This document shows positions 1-9,185 of a DNA stretch of 64,000 bases, piece after piece. The stretch lies in contig CAVOZC010000003.1 of the NCBI GenBank assembly GCA_963700865.1, forward strand, positions 44,648 through 108,647, given 5' to 3'. Numbering within the stretch: the first letter of the stretch is position 1; each line of letters starts with the position of its first letter. This DNA is from CAVOGJ01 sp963700865. Lineage in GTDB: Bacteria > Planctomycetota > Planctomycetia > Pirellulales > Pirellulaceae. A program made the translations under genes and the position numbers. The notes under the pieces are model-generated. The model saw only the letters and a list, made by a program, of their open reading frames with translations, did not search any database and had not been told where the DNA came from.

Positions 1-2
1 TG

Positions 3-737
3 GACTCACGAAAGCCGTATCGGTTGGAATTGACCCTCGAGCGGGCGACCGACACGGACCCTGGAGACACCATTCTGGCCATTTTCCAGGTGACGGACCT
101 GACCACGAGCGAATCGTGGACGCTGTCGGGGCAAGAGCCCCTGATGAAGAGTTGCGGTGTGGATTGCATGGAACCGGACGGCATATCGAGCGATTCCTGG
201 GATTACTTTGCGATTCGCAATACCGGTGCGGACGATTTTGACTTTATCTTGGACAATTTCCGGCTGGAGATTTTTGGCAGCAACGCACCCGGTGGCATCG
301 ACTTTGATGGCAACGGCCAGTTGAACTGCGCCGACGTCGATGCGCTCGTCGCCGAGATCGTGGCTGGTACAAATGACGGGCTGTACGACGTCGATGGGAA
401 CGGAGTCGTCAACACGGCCGACTTGAACCAATGGTTGGTCGACGCGGGCAATCAGAATATCGGCGGAGCGTATCTGCCGGGGGACGCCAATCTCGACGGT
501 GTGGTCGACGTCTCGGACTTCAACACCTGGAATGGCAATAAGTTCAATTCGGTCGCCGCCTGGTGTGCGGGCGATTTCAATGCCGACGGCTCGGTCGACG
601 TTTCCGACTTCAATACCTGGAACTCGAACAAATTCCAAAGTTCGGTGCCGGCTTCGGTACCGGAACCGGCCGCTGCCTGGCTACTGGTTTTGGCGACCGG
701 ACTGACCTTGACCCACTTCCGTCGGCGGGGCAAGTAA
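3..737 (+). CDS. PEP-CTERM protein with dockerin-like repeats (5' truncated)
   Basis: The frame is open to the left edge of the window, so the N-terminus is missing and the TTG at 24 is not a credible start. The visible part begins with a beta-rich segment resembling the lectin/laminin-G-like domains common in planctomycete PEP-CTERM proteins. It is followed by two dockerin-like Asp-rich blocks: FDGNGQLNCADVDAL, then a doublet of GDANLDG/GDFNADG each followed by SDFNTWN.NKF. The C-terminus is VPEP, a hydrophobic helix and RRRGK, the PEP-CTERM sorting signal recognised by exosortase. It is probably exported, processed and kept at the cell surface. Dockerin-like loops usually bind calcium; the partner is unknown. 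Strong for class, no enzymatic function assigned. Confidence 0.8.
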   Translation, partial: DSRKPYRLELTLERATDTDPGDTILAIFQVTDLTTSESWTLSGQEPLMKSCGVDCMEPDGISSDSWDYFAIRNTGADDFDFILDNFRLEIFGSNAPGGIDFDGNGQLNCADVDALVAEIVAGTNDGLYDVDGNGVVNTADLNQWLVDAGNQNIGGAYLPGDANLDGVVDVSDFNTWNGNKFNSVAAWCAGDFNADGSVDVSDFNTWNSNKFQSSVPASVPEPAAAWLLVLATGLTLTHFRRRGK

Positions 738-891
738 GCGGAGCGGCCGGGGGAGCCGCCTGCCCCAGTGGTTGGAAAGGCGGCGGAGACATACATGCCG
801 TAATGATTTGATCTTGCGGGGAAAGCTTCTGGCAGCGGCGTTTCGTCCTGGCATAGGTGGCTCCCCGGTAACCTTTTCTCGGGAGACGATA

Positions 892-2061
892 ATGCAACGG
901 ACAACTGTGTGGGTAAGTCTGATTCTCTGGCTGTTAACGCTGGCATGGTGCCAGGCACAGACGATCACCGATGGCTTTGGCGACGCGGATCGCAACAACG
1001 ATGGTGTGATCGACCTTTACGATACCGATGTGAATCTCAGCGGCACACTGAATGATCCGGTGTTGGATGCCGGGCTGATGGAAATCGAGACGGCGGAAGA
1101 CGCGTCGGACGTGGGTGTCATTTGGTCAGCTACCCGCGGATTTACGGGCAGCAATGATGGCGACCCGAAACCGAACCTGAAGGTCGTGGATGATTCGGCC
1201 GGATTTGGTACTGGGTACGCACTTAGCTATGAAGCCAAGGGGGGCGGCAGTTCCGCGATCGGTGCCTTCGGCCAGTCAATCGCCGTCGGGCCCAACGTGG
1301 GAGATAAGGTGGTTGTGAGTCTCAATTTTCGTATCAACCCGAACACGGTGAATCCGACGGCGCCACCTGCGCAGAGCGAATTGAGGTGGGGGCTGTTCCA
1401 GGATACGGACAATCAACTCGGGATGTCCGCGAACGTCGGCCAGGGAAATGTGCCAGCTGTCTGGGGGCTGGAAGACGGTCTGTGGCGCGACAGTTCTCCC
1501 GGTGCGGAAGGGGACAAGGGGTTGTGGACCCGCGTTCCGATTGGTGTTTTGAGCGACCCCTCCACGTCCCGCAACAATTTTGAATACAACCTGCTGAACA
1601 TCAACGGCACGAGCAACAATGCCCGCTTTTTGGAAGGCAGCGGATCGAACGCCGATCCAGGTGTTGGAGGTGACGTCGGCACGATCGCTTCGCCTGGCGA
1701 TGATGGACCAGGGGCCAAAATTGGCGGTGACTTGGTTTCCGATCCGACGAATCAGATTCCGGTCGCGCCGCATACGCTGCGGCTGGAAATCGAACGGACG
1801 GCCGACACGCTGCTGGTGTCTTCGTATGTCGATGACGCCCTGTCGTTGAGCGACGTGGTCAGCTTGACCAGCGCGAACCTGTCGCCACTTGGCCCGGCTC
1901 CCGATTCGTTTGATTACGTCGCCTTCCGCAACCAGGATGATTGGGATTTCCTGATGGATAATTTTTCGATCACGGCTATTTCCGTACCGGAGCCCGGCAT
2001 GTTCAGCCTCCTTTCCCTGGCACTTGTGGGATGGGTGCTGCAAGCACGCCGGCGAGGATAG
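892..2061 (+). CDS. PEP-CTERM exported protein
   Basis: 389-aa secreted protein. The frame opens at 772, but ATG 892 is preceded by GGGAGA at good spacing and begins a clean signal peptide (MQRTTVW, hydrophobic core, cleavage after CQAQ), so 892 is chosen. An Asp-rich calcium-loop-like stretch (DADRNNDGVIDLYDTD) follows the signal. The body is beta-rich and resembles concanavalin/LamG-like folds, with the phrase DSFDYVAFRNQDDWDFLMDNF near the end, closely similar to the end of the upstream protein's domain. It ends in SVPEPG, a transmembrane helix and RRRG, the PEP-CTERM anchor. The two neighbouring genes are therefore probably paralogues. Confidence 0.8.
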   Translation: MQRTTVWVSLILWLLTLAWCQAQTITDGFGDADRNNDGVIDLYDTDVNLSGTLNDPVLDAGLMEIETAEDASDVGVIWSATRGFTGSNDGDPKPNLKVVDDSAGFGTGYALSYEAKGGGSSAIGAFGQSIAVGPNVGDKVVVSLNFRINPNTVNPTAPPAQSELRWGLFQDTDNQLGMSANVGQGNVPAVWGLEDGLWRDSSPGAEGDKGLWTRVPIGVLSDPSTSRNNFEYNLLNINGTSNNARFLEGSGSNADPGVGGDVGTIASPGDDGPGAKIGGDLVSDPTNQIPVAPHTLRLEIERTADTLLVSSYVDDALSLSDVVSLTSANLSPLGPAPDSFDYVAFRNQDDWDFLMDNFSITAISVPEPGMFSLLSLALVGWVLQARRRG

Positions 2062-2169
2062 AAACCACTGCCCGGCCCCGCCTGGCTGGTCATTCCAGCC
2101 AGGCGGGTGCTCGGTAGTCCAATGCAATTGCGTAAGGTTGTTTACGACCGCTGGCAAAGGATGCAAACG

Positions 2170-3120
2170 ATGAAAACGAGAAACCAACGATTTGCGGCGT
2201 TTACCCTGGTAGAACTCTTGGTCGTTATCGCCATCATCGGCATCCTGGTCGCGTTGCTTTTGCCCGCCGTGCAGCAAGCCCGTGAGGCGGCACGACGGGC
2301 TCAGTGTTTAAACAATCTCAAGCAAGATGGATTGGCGATTGCTAACTACGAGTCAGCACGCGGCGAATTGCCGCCCGGCCGACCCGGTTGCGATGCCTCC
2401 AACTCGCTCCTCTGCCGCTACCAGCCGCGTGACGAAAAAATGGGCGCCAGCGGATTCGTCTACATGCTGCCCTACATGGAGGAGCAAGCCCTTTACGATC
2501 AGTACGAACTTGATCAAGAAGGGATCTGGATGAGTGAGGCCTCGGGCGTCAACTGGTTGACCGAAGCCAAGCAGCTCGCGATCTCGCAAAGGCCATCGAG
2601 CTATATTTGCCCCAGCAGCGGCACGGAACCCTCTTCGCAACGACCGAATTACATCAATTGGACCTACAAGCCTGGCACGGGCGATTATGCCCTCGTGGCT
2701 GGACATCGGGGCCCCCAATGCTGCTCGGTCGACGCTTGCCTGGTCAAGTTGCACAATACCGGCATGTTCCTGTACAAAACCCGCGTGAAGGTGCGAAAAA
2801 TCCGGGATGGGCTGAGCAAGACGTTTGCCATCGGCGAGACGATTGGTGGTCACACCATCGCCGGTTCGAACGTGTGGACGCACACGCGGCGGCACTCCGA
2901 TTCAATTCGCTCGACCGAATCGCCCCTGAATACGCCGCTCGAGATTACCGTCTTTGTCGAGGGTGAAAACTTGAATGGGACGTTTGGCAGCCGTCACTCG
3001 GGTGGGGCTAACTTCGTGTTCGGCGATGCGCACGTCGAATTCGTGCCGGATTCGATCGATCTGGAGGTTTACCAGGAATTGTCGACCATTGCCGGTTTCG
3101 AGAATAATAAGTGTAACTAA
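2170..3120 (+). CDS. DUF1559 family prepilin-like protein
   Basis: 316-aa member of the large planctomycete DUF1559 family. ATG 2170 has AAGG nine bases upstream and puts the type IV prepilin signature near the N-terminus: a short basic leader, FTLVELLVVIAIIGILVALL, then LPAVQQAREAARRAQC. A prepilin peptidase would cleave before the F/T and N-methylate. Near the C-terminus is HSGGANFVFGDAHVEF, a slightly altered form of the family's H-X9-DG motif (DA instead of DG). Such proteins are thought to be pseudopilin-like surface or secretion components, and genomes carry dozens. It lies between PEP-CTERM genes and a lipoprotein gene on the same strand. Confidence 0.9.
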   Translation: MKTRNQRFAAFTLVELLVVIAIIGILVALLLPAVQQAREAARRAQCLNNLKQDGLAIANYESARGELPPGRPGCDASNSLLCRYQPRDEKMGASGFVYMLPYMEEQALYDQYELDQEGIWMSEASGVNWLTEAKQLAISQRPSSYICPSSGTEPSSQRPNYINWTYKPGTGDYALVAGHRGPQCCSVDACLVKLHNTGMFLYKTRVKVRKIRDGLSKTFAIGETIGGHTIAGSNVWTHTRRHSDSIRSTESPLNTPLEITVFVEGENLNGTFGSRHSGGANFVFGDAHVEFVPDSIDLEVYQELSTIAGFENNKCN

Positions 3121-3173
3121 CCGGTCATCCAGGCTACGCCTTGCACTGTACGTTGACTTTCCGACGGGGTTCC

Positions 3174-3653
3174 ATGAAGGAGAGAGTGTTGCGAGTCGAA
3201 ATCAAGCGGGGCACCCTGCTGCTCCTTGCGGTCACGGTCTTATGGTGCGTGCTGCCCGGCTGTGATGGACGCCCCAGGCGAGTGCCGGTGTCGGGGCGAG
3301 TCCTCATTGATGGCGAGCCACTAAAGCTTGGTTTCGTGACGCTTGTTCCCAAGGGCGCTCGGCCCTCGATGGGTAAAATTGATGAGGACGGGCACTTCGT
3401 GTTGACCTGTTACGAGGGTGAGGACGGAGTGATTCCGGGCACGCATCGGGTTGCGATCTCCGCCAATGAAGGGATCGGCGACACCGCACTCAAATGGTAC
3501 GCACCCAAGAAGTACGCCAACTTCAGGACTTCGGGCATTGAAGTCACGATCGATAATACCATGGAGGAATTGCTGATCGAATTGACCTGGGACGGCGGCA
3601 AGCCATTCGTGGAGGGATCCGTCAGTTCTGGCGAGTTCAAAGAGGGTGACTAG
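3174..3653 (+). CDS. Small lipoprotein, carboxypeptidase-regulatory/transthyretin-like
   Basis: 159-aa protein with a lipoprotein-type signal: a basic start, a hydrophobic stretch, and VLPGC as the lipobox, with Cys as the expected lipidated residue. The remainder (PVSGRVLIDGEPL, ... GTHRVAISA) reads as one immunoglobulin-like beta sandwich of the kind found downstream of DUF1559 genes in planctomycetes, where these two families regularly occur as a pair. ATG 3174 is used; TTG 3189, which sits behind AAGGAGA, is an equally good start. The stop codon overlaps the next gene's GTG start by eight bases, suggesting translational coupling. Confidence 0.7.
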   Translation: MKERVLRVEIKRGTLLLLAVTVLWCVLPGCDGRPRRVPVSGRVLIDGEPLKLGFVTLVPKGARPSMGKIDEDGHFVLTCYEGEDGVIPGTHRVAISANEGIGDTALKWYAPKKYANFRTSGIEVTIDNTMEELLIELTWDGGKPFVEGSVSSGEFKEGD

Positions 3654-6112
3654 CTTGAATCCACATCCGGCGCCGTCCAAAACGGGGACACGTAGCTCGA
3701 CGTCCCTCCGGCACTCCTTCCTGCTGGCGTGCCTGCTCGTCGGAAGCGGCTCGCCATTATTGGCGGCCGAGTTTCCCGTGTCTTCGGCCGCGGAGATTGG
3801 GGCGATCTTGCCGTCCGTGCGGCCCGGTGATTCGATCGTCATGCGGAACGGTGTGTGGACCGATCAGCAGATCAATTTTTCGGCCCTGGGCACGTCGTCC
3901 CAGCCCATTACGCTGCGTGCCGAAACGCCGGGGCAAGTCGTGTTGAATGGCAATTCGTCGCTCAACATCACGGGCGATTGGTTGGTGGCCGATGGGCTCC
4001 GCTTCGATGGCGGCTCGTTAGGGAGCGGTGACCACATTGTCGAATTCCGCGGAAATCGAGGTGCTGCCACCAACTCACGACTCACCAATTCCACCATTGT
4101 CAATTACAACCCGGCCAGTATCGATACACGCTATTTCTGGGTCTCGCTCTACGGTCAGAACAACCGAGTTGACCACAACTATTTCTCCGGACAGAACCAT
4201 TCAGGCGTCACGGTCGTCGTCTGGCGTGATTCGGATAACGCCGATTACCACCGCATCGACAGCAACTACTTTGACGGCCGCCCGGAAGGCAACGATAACG
4301 GTTTTGAGACGATTCGAGTTGGCACCAGCGATCACTCACTCAGCGATTCATTCACTGAGGTGGAAAATAATTTGTTCGAGAACACGGATGGCGAGATTGA
4401 AATTATCTCCAACAAATCAGGAAATAACTCGTATCGCTACAACACCTTTCGCAGTGCGGCGGGCACGCTCACTCTCCGTCACGGAAACGACAACTTGATC
4501 GCCGGGAATTTCTTCCTGGGTGAGAACAAGAACGAATCGGGCGGAGTGCGAGTCATCGGTGAGCGGCAGACGATCGTCAATAATTATTTTGCCAACCTCG
4601 ACGGGCGGGCGGGCGGAGCCATTTCGATCTCGGCGGCCGTGCCCAATTCACCGCTCAACGGCTATTACCAGGTCAAGGACGCGTTGATCGCTCATAACAC
4701 CATCGTCGACGTGCAGGAGGCGGCGATCACGTTTGATGATGGACTGGGCAGCAGTGGCCGCTCATTGCTGGCCGAGAATGTCACCGTGGCAAACAATCTC
4801 ATCCGCAGCACGAGCGATCCGTTGTTCGAAGGAGTGGAGGGCTCGGGTTGGACCTGGGAAGGCAATCTTGCCTTCGGGCAATCGCTCGGGCCGAAGGCCG
4901 GCAGTCCGGGCGTGCAAAACGCCAATCCCATTGCTGATGCAGGATGCGAACGGATTGTGGCGACCCATGGCAGGCAGTCCCGCGATCGATGCAGCCGCCG
5001 GAGATTACTTGGCGTCGTTCAGCGATGATATGGATGGTCAGCCCCGTGTTGGCATGTTTGACATCGGGGCCGATGAATTTTCCCTGGCCAGCATTGTCCG
5101 CAAGCCGCTGCAAGCGGGAGATGTCGGCCCGAACTGGATGATGACTGGCGGTGGGAATTGCTTTACCGACGGTCTGGCCATGCAAGCCGAAGATTATGCC
5201 GCGATTCTTGATCCGGACGCCGACAATGTGAATTGGGTGCTGGAAGGCTCCGCCGAGGCGCTCGGCGGTGCCACCATGCGGTCGCCACTGCACAACCTCG
5301 TGAACCGCCCTGCCGATCCCCACGAGTCGCTGCTGGTATATGACATTGCATTTCAGGAGGCGGGAACCTATACCGCCTACTACCGAGGTCGTGGCTTTGA
5401 CACGGGTTCGGATAGCATCTATGTGGCCAATAACTTTGGTGTCGACCCGGAAGTGATCGAGGTGCTGTCGAATAACGGGATTTATGACTGGGAGGTGGGC
5501 GGCACGTTTGAAATCACGAGTTCAGACATTCAGGTTCCCCTGGAGTTTCGCATCGGATCTCGGGAACGGTTCGCCGACTTCGATGCCTTTGTGTTCCATC
5601 GAAATCCATTTTTGAGCCCCACACAGCTCGACGCACTCTTCAACATTGACTGTCGAGTTGATTTCAACGCCGATGGTCAGGTCGATTGTACCGATGTGGA
5701 TCTCCTGGTGGCCCGGATCGTGGCCGGCGACGATTCGGAAGCGTTCGACTTGACCGGCGACGGCCTTGTCGATCAGGCCGATCTATCGAACTGGCTGGCC
5801 ATCGCCGGCAGCATCAACATCAGCCCCGGCAGCAGCTACCTGGAGGGCGATGCCAATCTGGACGGCAATGTCGACACGTCCGATTTCAATCTCTGGAATT
5901 CGAGCAAGTTCACCGCGGGTAGCGGATGGTGCTCGGGCGATTTCAATGCCGACGGCGTCGTGGACACCTCCGACTTCAATGCCTGGAATGAAAACAAATT
6001 CCAATCTTCCTTTCCAGCGGTGCCCGAGCCGAGGGGACTGTGGATCGGTATGTGGGCATCCCTCGGGATCTTGTCTCGGCAGCCGCGGGCCTTTCGTTCT
6101 GTTACTCAATAA
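3646..6112 (+). CDS. Polysaccharide lyase family 6-like protein with PEP-CTERM (frameshifted as read)
   Basis: Two frames form one protein. Frame one (3646 to about 4930) has a signal peptide ending SPLLAA, then the right-handed beta-helix of alginate lyase/chondroitinase B family PL6 (EIGAILPSVRPGDSIVMRNG at the start of the helix, many N/D-rich turns such as NNRVDHNYFSGQNHSGV, and LRHGNDN.IAGNFF). The second frame, entered near 4930 (ANP then LLMQDANGLW), continues with AGSPAIDAA and DIGADE, then a carbohydrate-binding-like domain, two dockerin-like SDFNxWN repeats and a VPEP C-terminal anchor. The protein would cleave uronate-containing polysaccharide at the cell surface. A single-base indel near 4930 is required; it may be a sequencing error. 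Start is GTG 3646 or TTG 3655. Confidence 0.75.
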
Positions 6113-6118
6113 GGCACG

Positions 6119-7030
6119 ATGATGACCATTTTTTCCGACTGTGACCGCAGACGATTTCTCCGGGCGGGAGCCGCTATGGCCGCCGGCATGACTTGCCAGC
6201 CACTTCGCTCCGCATGGGCCGCGACGGATGACCGGCTGCGACCAAAGATCTGTGCCTTTACCAAGTTTCTGCAGGATCTCAGCTATGACGAATTGGCGGC
6301 GACGATCAAGATGCTCGGCTTTGACGGCGTCGAGGCCACCGTCCGCAAAGGGGGACACGTCGAACCGGAGCGCGTTGCCGACGACTTGCCGAAAATGGTG
6401 GAAGCCCTGCGCAATCACGACGTCGAGATCGTCGCCATGGCCACCGATGTTTGTGATGCGGGGCCGCTTTCCGAGCAGGTCCTGCGAACTGCCGCCGGGC
6501 TGGGCGTACCCTGGTACCGCATGGGCTTCTATCAGTACGATCCGCGACAACCCATCCTCGAACAGCTGGATGCCTTGCGGCCGCAAGTGCGGGAACTGGC
6601 GGAACTGAATGGCGAACTGGGATTGCTCGGTCTGTACCAGAATCATTCGGATGCCAAGTATGTCGGCGCCACGCTGTGGGATCTGCACCATTTGATCCAT
6701 GATCTGCCAGCGGACCAGATCGGATCGGCGTTTGACATTCGACACGCGACGATCGAGGCGGGACTGTCATGGCCTGTGCTTTTCAAGGTCATGCGGCCAC
6801 ACGTTGGTGCGGTGTTCGTGAAGGATTTTGATTGGAAAGGAAAGAAAGCGGAACATGTGCCGCTCGGAACGGGCCGGGTCGATCCCAAGTTTTTTGAACT
6901 CGTTCGCGAAACGAAATTTGACGGTCCGTACTCGTTGCATGTCGAATACGTGGGGACCAAGGGGCCGGAACCCAATATCGCGGCCCTCCGCCGCGACCTG
7001 AAAGTCCTGCAAGGCTGGTTGGCGTCGTAG
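6119..7030 (+). CDS. Tat-exported sugar isomerase/epimerase-like TIM barrel protein
   Basis: 303 aa. The N-terminus carries a twin-arginine signal (DRRRFLRAGAAMAAG followed by a hydrophobic run and SAWAA). The mature part is a xylose-isomerase-like TIM barrel (AP endonuclease 2 superfamily): GFDGVEATVRKGGHVEP, a glutamate/histidine-rich centre (LYQNHSDA, FDIRHATIEAG), and VFVKDFDWKG near the end. Planctomycetes encode many Tat-exported members, thought to act on sugars or inositols in the periplasm, but the substrate cannot be read from sequence. It starts seven bases after the polysaccharide lyase, suggesting co-transcription and a role in carbohydrate use. Confidence 0.8.
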   Translation: MMTIFSDCDRRRFLRAGAAMAAGMTCQPLRSAWAATDDRLRPKICAFTKFLQDLSYDELAATIKMLGFDGVEATVRKGGHVEPERVADDLPKMVEALRNHDVEIVAMATDVCDAGPLSEQVLRTAAGLGVPWYRMGFYQYDPRQPILEQLDALRPQVRELAELNGELGLLGLYQNHSDAKYVGATLWDLHHLIHDLPADQIGSAFDIRHATIEAGLSWPVLFKVMRPHVGAVFVKDFDWKGKKAEHVPLGTGRVDPKFFELVRETKFDGPYSLHVEYVGTKGPEPNIAALRRDLKVLQGWLAS

Positions 7031-7044
7031 CCAGTCCGCAAGCC

Positions 7045-7149
7045 GTGGGATGGGAATCCTGCCTGTCGTAAAAAGACATTTCGCCTGGCAATTTTCGCCG
7101 TTACGATCGTTCCACCAAAGTCTGACGACTACGGCGACTACGGACTCGT
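7045..7149. repeat. Intergenic dispersed repeats (two short motifs shared with 31.9 kb)
   Basis: The 331-bp gap between 7030 and 7362 holds two motifs that recur at 31.9 kb. GTGGGATGGG, seven variable bases, then CCTGTCGT lies at 7045-7069 and again at 31911-31935. AAAGTCTGnCGACT...GGACTCGT at 7117-7149 is found in inverted orientation at 31943-31975. No coding potential is seen in the gap. Confidence 0.55.
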
Positions 7150-7361
7150 CTCTCGCAGAGGCACGGTGCACACAGAGGTCCGCTGGTGGCGTGTTGGCGG
7201 TGCGTGTCCTCCCCTCCGCGGTCTCTGCGGCTCCGTGAGAAACCACTATTAACCGGGGCGGTCAGCCGGTAGGATCGGCGGATATCGACGGGATCGAGAG
7301 ACTGGTGGGGAACGAGACGGAGGGAATGCCAGCGTTCCACGACAATGTGGGAGGGGAGCCG

Positions 7362-9164
7362 ATGACTTTGACGGAGCAGGTGGCGGATGGCCGGGAGATT
7401 CCGTATCGGCCTCTTCGCATTTGGCCAGCGATCGTGTTGATCGTCGGGATGATCTTCTTTCGTTACTTGCCGGGTCTCGTCGAAAATGGACCGGCCTGGC
7501 TCTGGGCATCCGCGGCGTTCGGCCCCATGCTGTGCGGGCTGCTTATCATGATCTGGTGGTTGGCGGCCAGCCGCGCATCGTGGCAAGAACGACTGGTCGG
7601 TCTGGTGGGAATCATCGCCGCTGCGGCGGTAACCATCGTCTTGCTGGACCGATCCATGCTTGGTCCTGCCGTGATGGTGTTAACGCTCCCGATGGGCATG
7701 GCGGCTTTTGGCTTGGGGGCCCTGATCTGGGCCCGAACACTCGCCTTCAAACGAACGATGGTCGCTCTGCTGTTTGCCGCGTGTGGATTTGGTTATTCGC
7801 TGGCGCTGCGCAACGAAGGCATGTGGGGTAATTTCGCGCCGGGATTTTATTGGCGTTGGCGGACATCCTCCGAGCAGCAGTTGTTGGCGGACAAGGCGGA
7901 CGAAGAACCGGTCGGCTTGGCCTCACTGGCCTTGGAAGACATTGATCTCTCGCTTACGAATCCTGAGTGGCCTGCGTTTCGAGGGCCCGAGCGGACGGCA
8001 ACCGTTCGCGGGGTTCGACTGGCGACCGACTGGAATGGGACGCCCCCGGAACTTGTCTGGAGAATTTCCGTGGGGCCGGCCTGGTCGTCCTTTGTGGTGG
8101 CTGGCGAGCTGCTCTTCACCCAGGAACAGCGGGGCGAATTGGAAACGGTCGTCTGTTACGATGCGATCAGCGGCCGTGAGGTCTGGACCCAACACGTACA
8201 GGGTCGCTTCGACGATCCTCTCGGTGGGCCGGGCCCGCGGGCCACCCCGACCCTGGCGGGCGGAGCCTTGTACGTCCAGGGGGCACAGGGGGCCCTGCTC
8301 CGTCTGGACCCCAAATCGGGCGATGTGGTTTGGCAGCGGGACCTCCGCGAAGTGGCCCGCCGCGATCCGCCCATATGGGGCTTCTCCGCCTCTCCGCTGG
8401 TTGTCGGCGACGTGGTAATCACCTACGCGGGCGGCGAAGGCGATCTGGGCACGCTGGCCTTCGCCACCGACGACGGCGCGTTGCGTTGGTCAGTCCCGGC
8501 AGGAGAACACTCCTACAGCTCGCCTCAACTGAGTCGCGTGACCGGCGAGGATTCCGTATTGCTCTTGTCAAATACCGGCCTGGACATTCTCGATCCGGCC
8601 ACCGGCAGGGCGCGCCTGCGGTACGACTGGAAGCATGAAGGGTATCGGGCGCTTCAGCCACGCTTGCTGGACGACGGCACGCTGCTTATTCCGACCGGCA
8701 TGGGATCTGGTACGCGTCGCATCCGCGTGTCGCCCGAGGCGGCGGAATGGTCCGCGGAAGAACTTTGGACGTCGCGTCAATTGAAGCCCGACTTTAACGA
8801 TCTGGTCGTCTACCAAGGGCATGCTTATGGCTTTGATAATGCCATCTTCTGCTGCATCGATCTCGAGATGGGCAAGCGGACCTGGAAGGGGGGGCGATAT
8901 GGCAAAGGGCAAGTCCTGCTGCTGGAGGACGACGGGTTGTTACTGGTGGTGAGTGAGGAGGGGGAAGTCCTACTTCTAAAAGCCGATCCGGAGGCTCATC
9001 TGGAGCTGGCGAAGATCTCCGCGCTGGAGGGTAAGACCTGGAATCACCCGGTCGTGGTGGGAGATCGCCTGTTCCTCCGGAATTCGCGGGAAGCCGCCTG
9101 TTTTCGCTTGCCGCTGGCGATCACGGCGACGCCAGAGACCGAACCGCGGTCGGACCCGTCGTGA
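7362..9164 (+). CDS. Membrane-anchored PQQ-like beta-propeller protein
   Basis: 600 aa. ATG 7362 is chosen because GGGAGGGGAG lies just upstream; the frame itself opens at 7305. The first ~150 residues form about four transmembrane helices (LRIWPAIVLIVGMIFF and following). The rest is an eight-bladed-type quinoprotein propeller: WPAFRGPER, SGREVWTQHVQGRF, GPRATPTLAGGALYVQGAQG, GDVVWQRDLREV. These are typical of planctomycete BamB/PQQ-repeat proteins, where WPxFRGP marks the propeller start. No redox residues can be assigned; it may be a scaffold rather than a dehydrogenase. It converges on the gene at 9186. Confidence 0.85.
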   Translation: MTLTEQVADGREIPYRPLRIWPAIVLIVGMIFFRYLPGLVENGPAWLWASAAFGPMLCGLLIMIWWLAASRASWQERLVGLVGIIAAAAVTIVLLDRSMLGPAVMVLTLPMGMAAFGLGALIWARTLAFKRTMVALLFAACGFGYSLALRNEGMWGNFAPGFYWRWRTSSEQQLLADKADEEPVGLASLALEDIDLSLTNPEWPAFRGPERTATVRGVRLATDWNGTPPELVWRISVGPAWSSFVVAGELLFTQEQRGELETVVCYDAISGREVWTQHVQGRFDDPLGGPGPRATPTLAGGALYVQGAQGALLRLDPKSGDVVWQRDLREVARRDPPIWGFSASPLVVGDVVITYAGGEGDLGTLAFATDDGALRWSVPAGEHSYSSPQLSRVTGEDSVLLLSNTGLDILDPATGRARLRYDWKHEGYRALQPRLLDDGTLLIPTGMGSGTRRIRVSPEAAEWSAEELWTSRQLKPDFNDLVVYQGHAYGFDNAIFCCIDLEMGKRTWKGGRYGKGQVLLLEDDGLLLVVSEEGEVLLLKADPEAHLELAKISALEGKTWNHPVVVGDRLFLRNSREAACFRLPLAITATPETEPRSDPS

Positions 9165-9185
9165 GGGTCGCCCAGGCTTCGCACC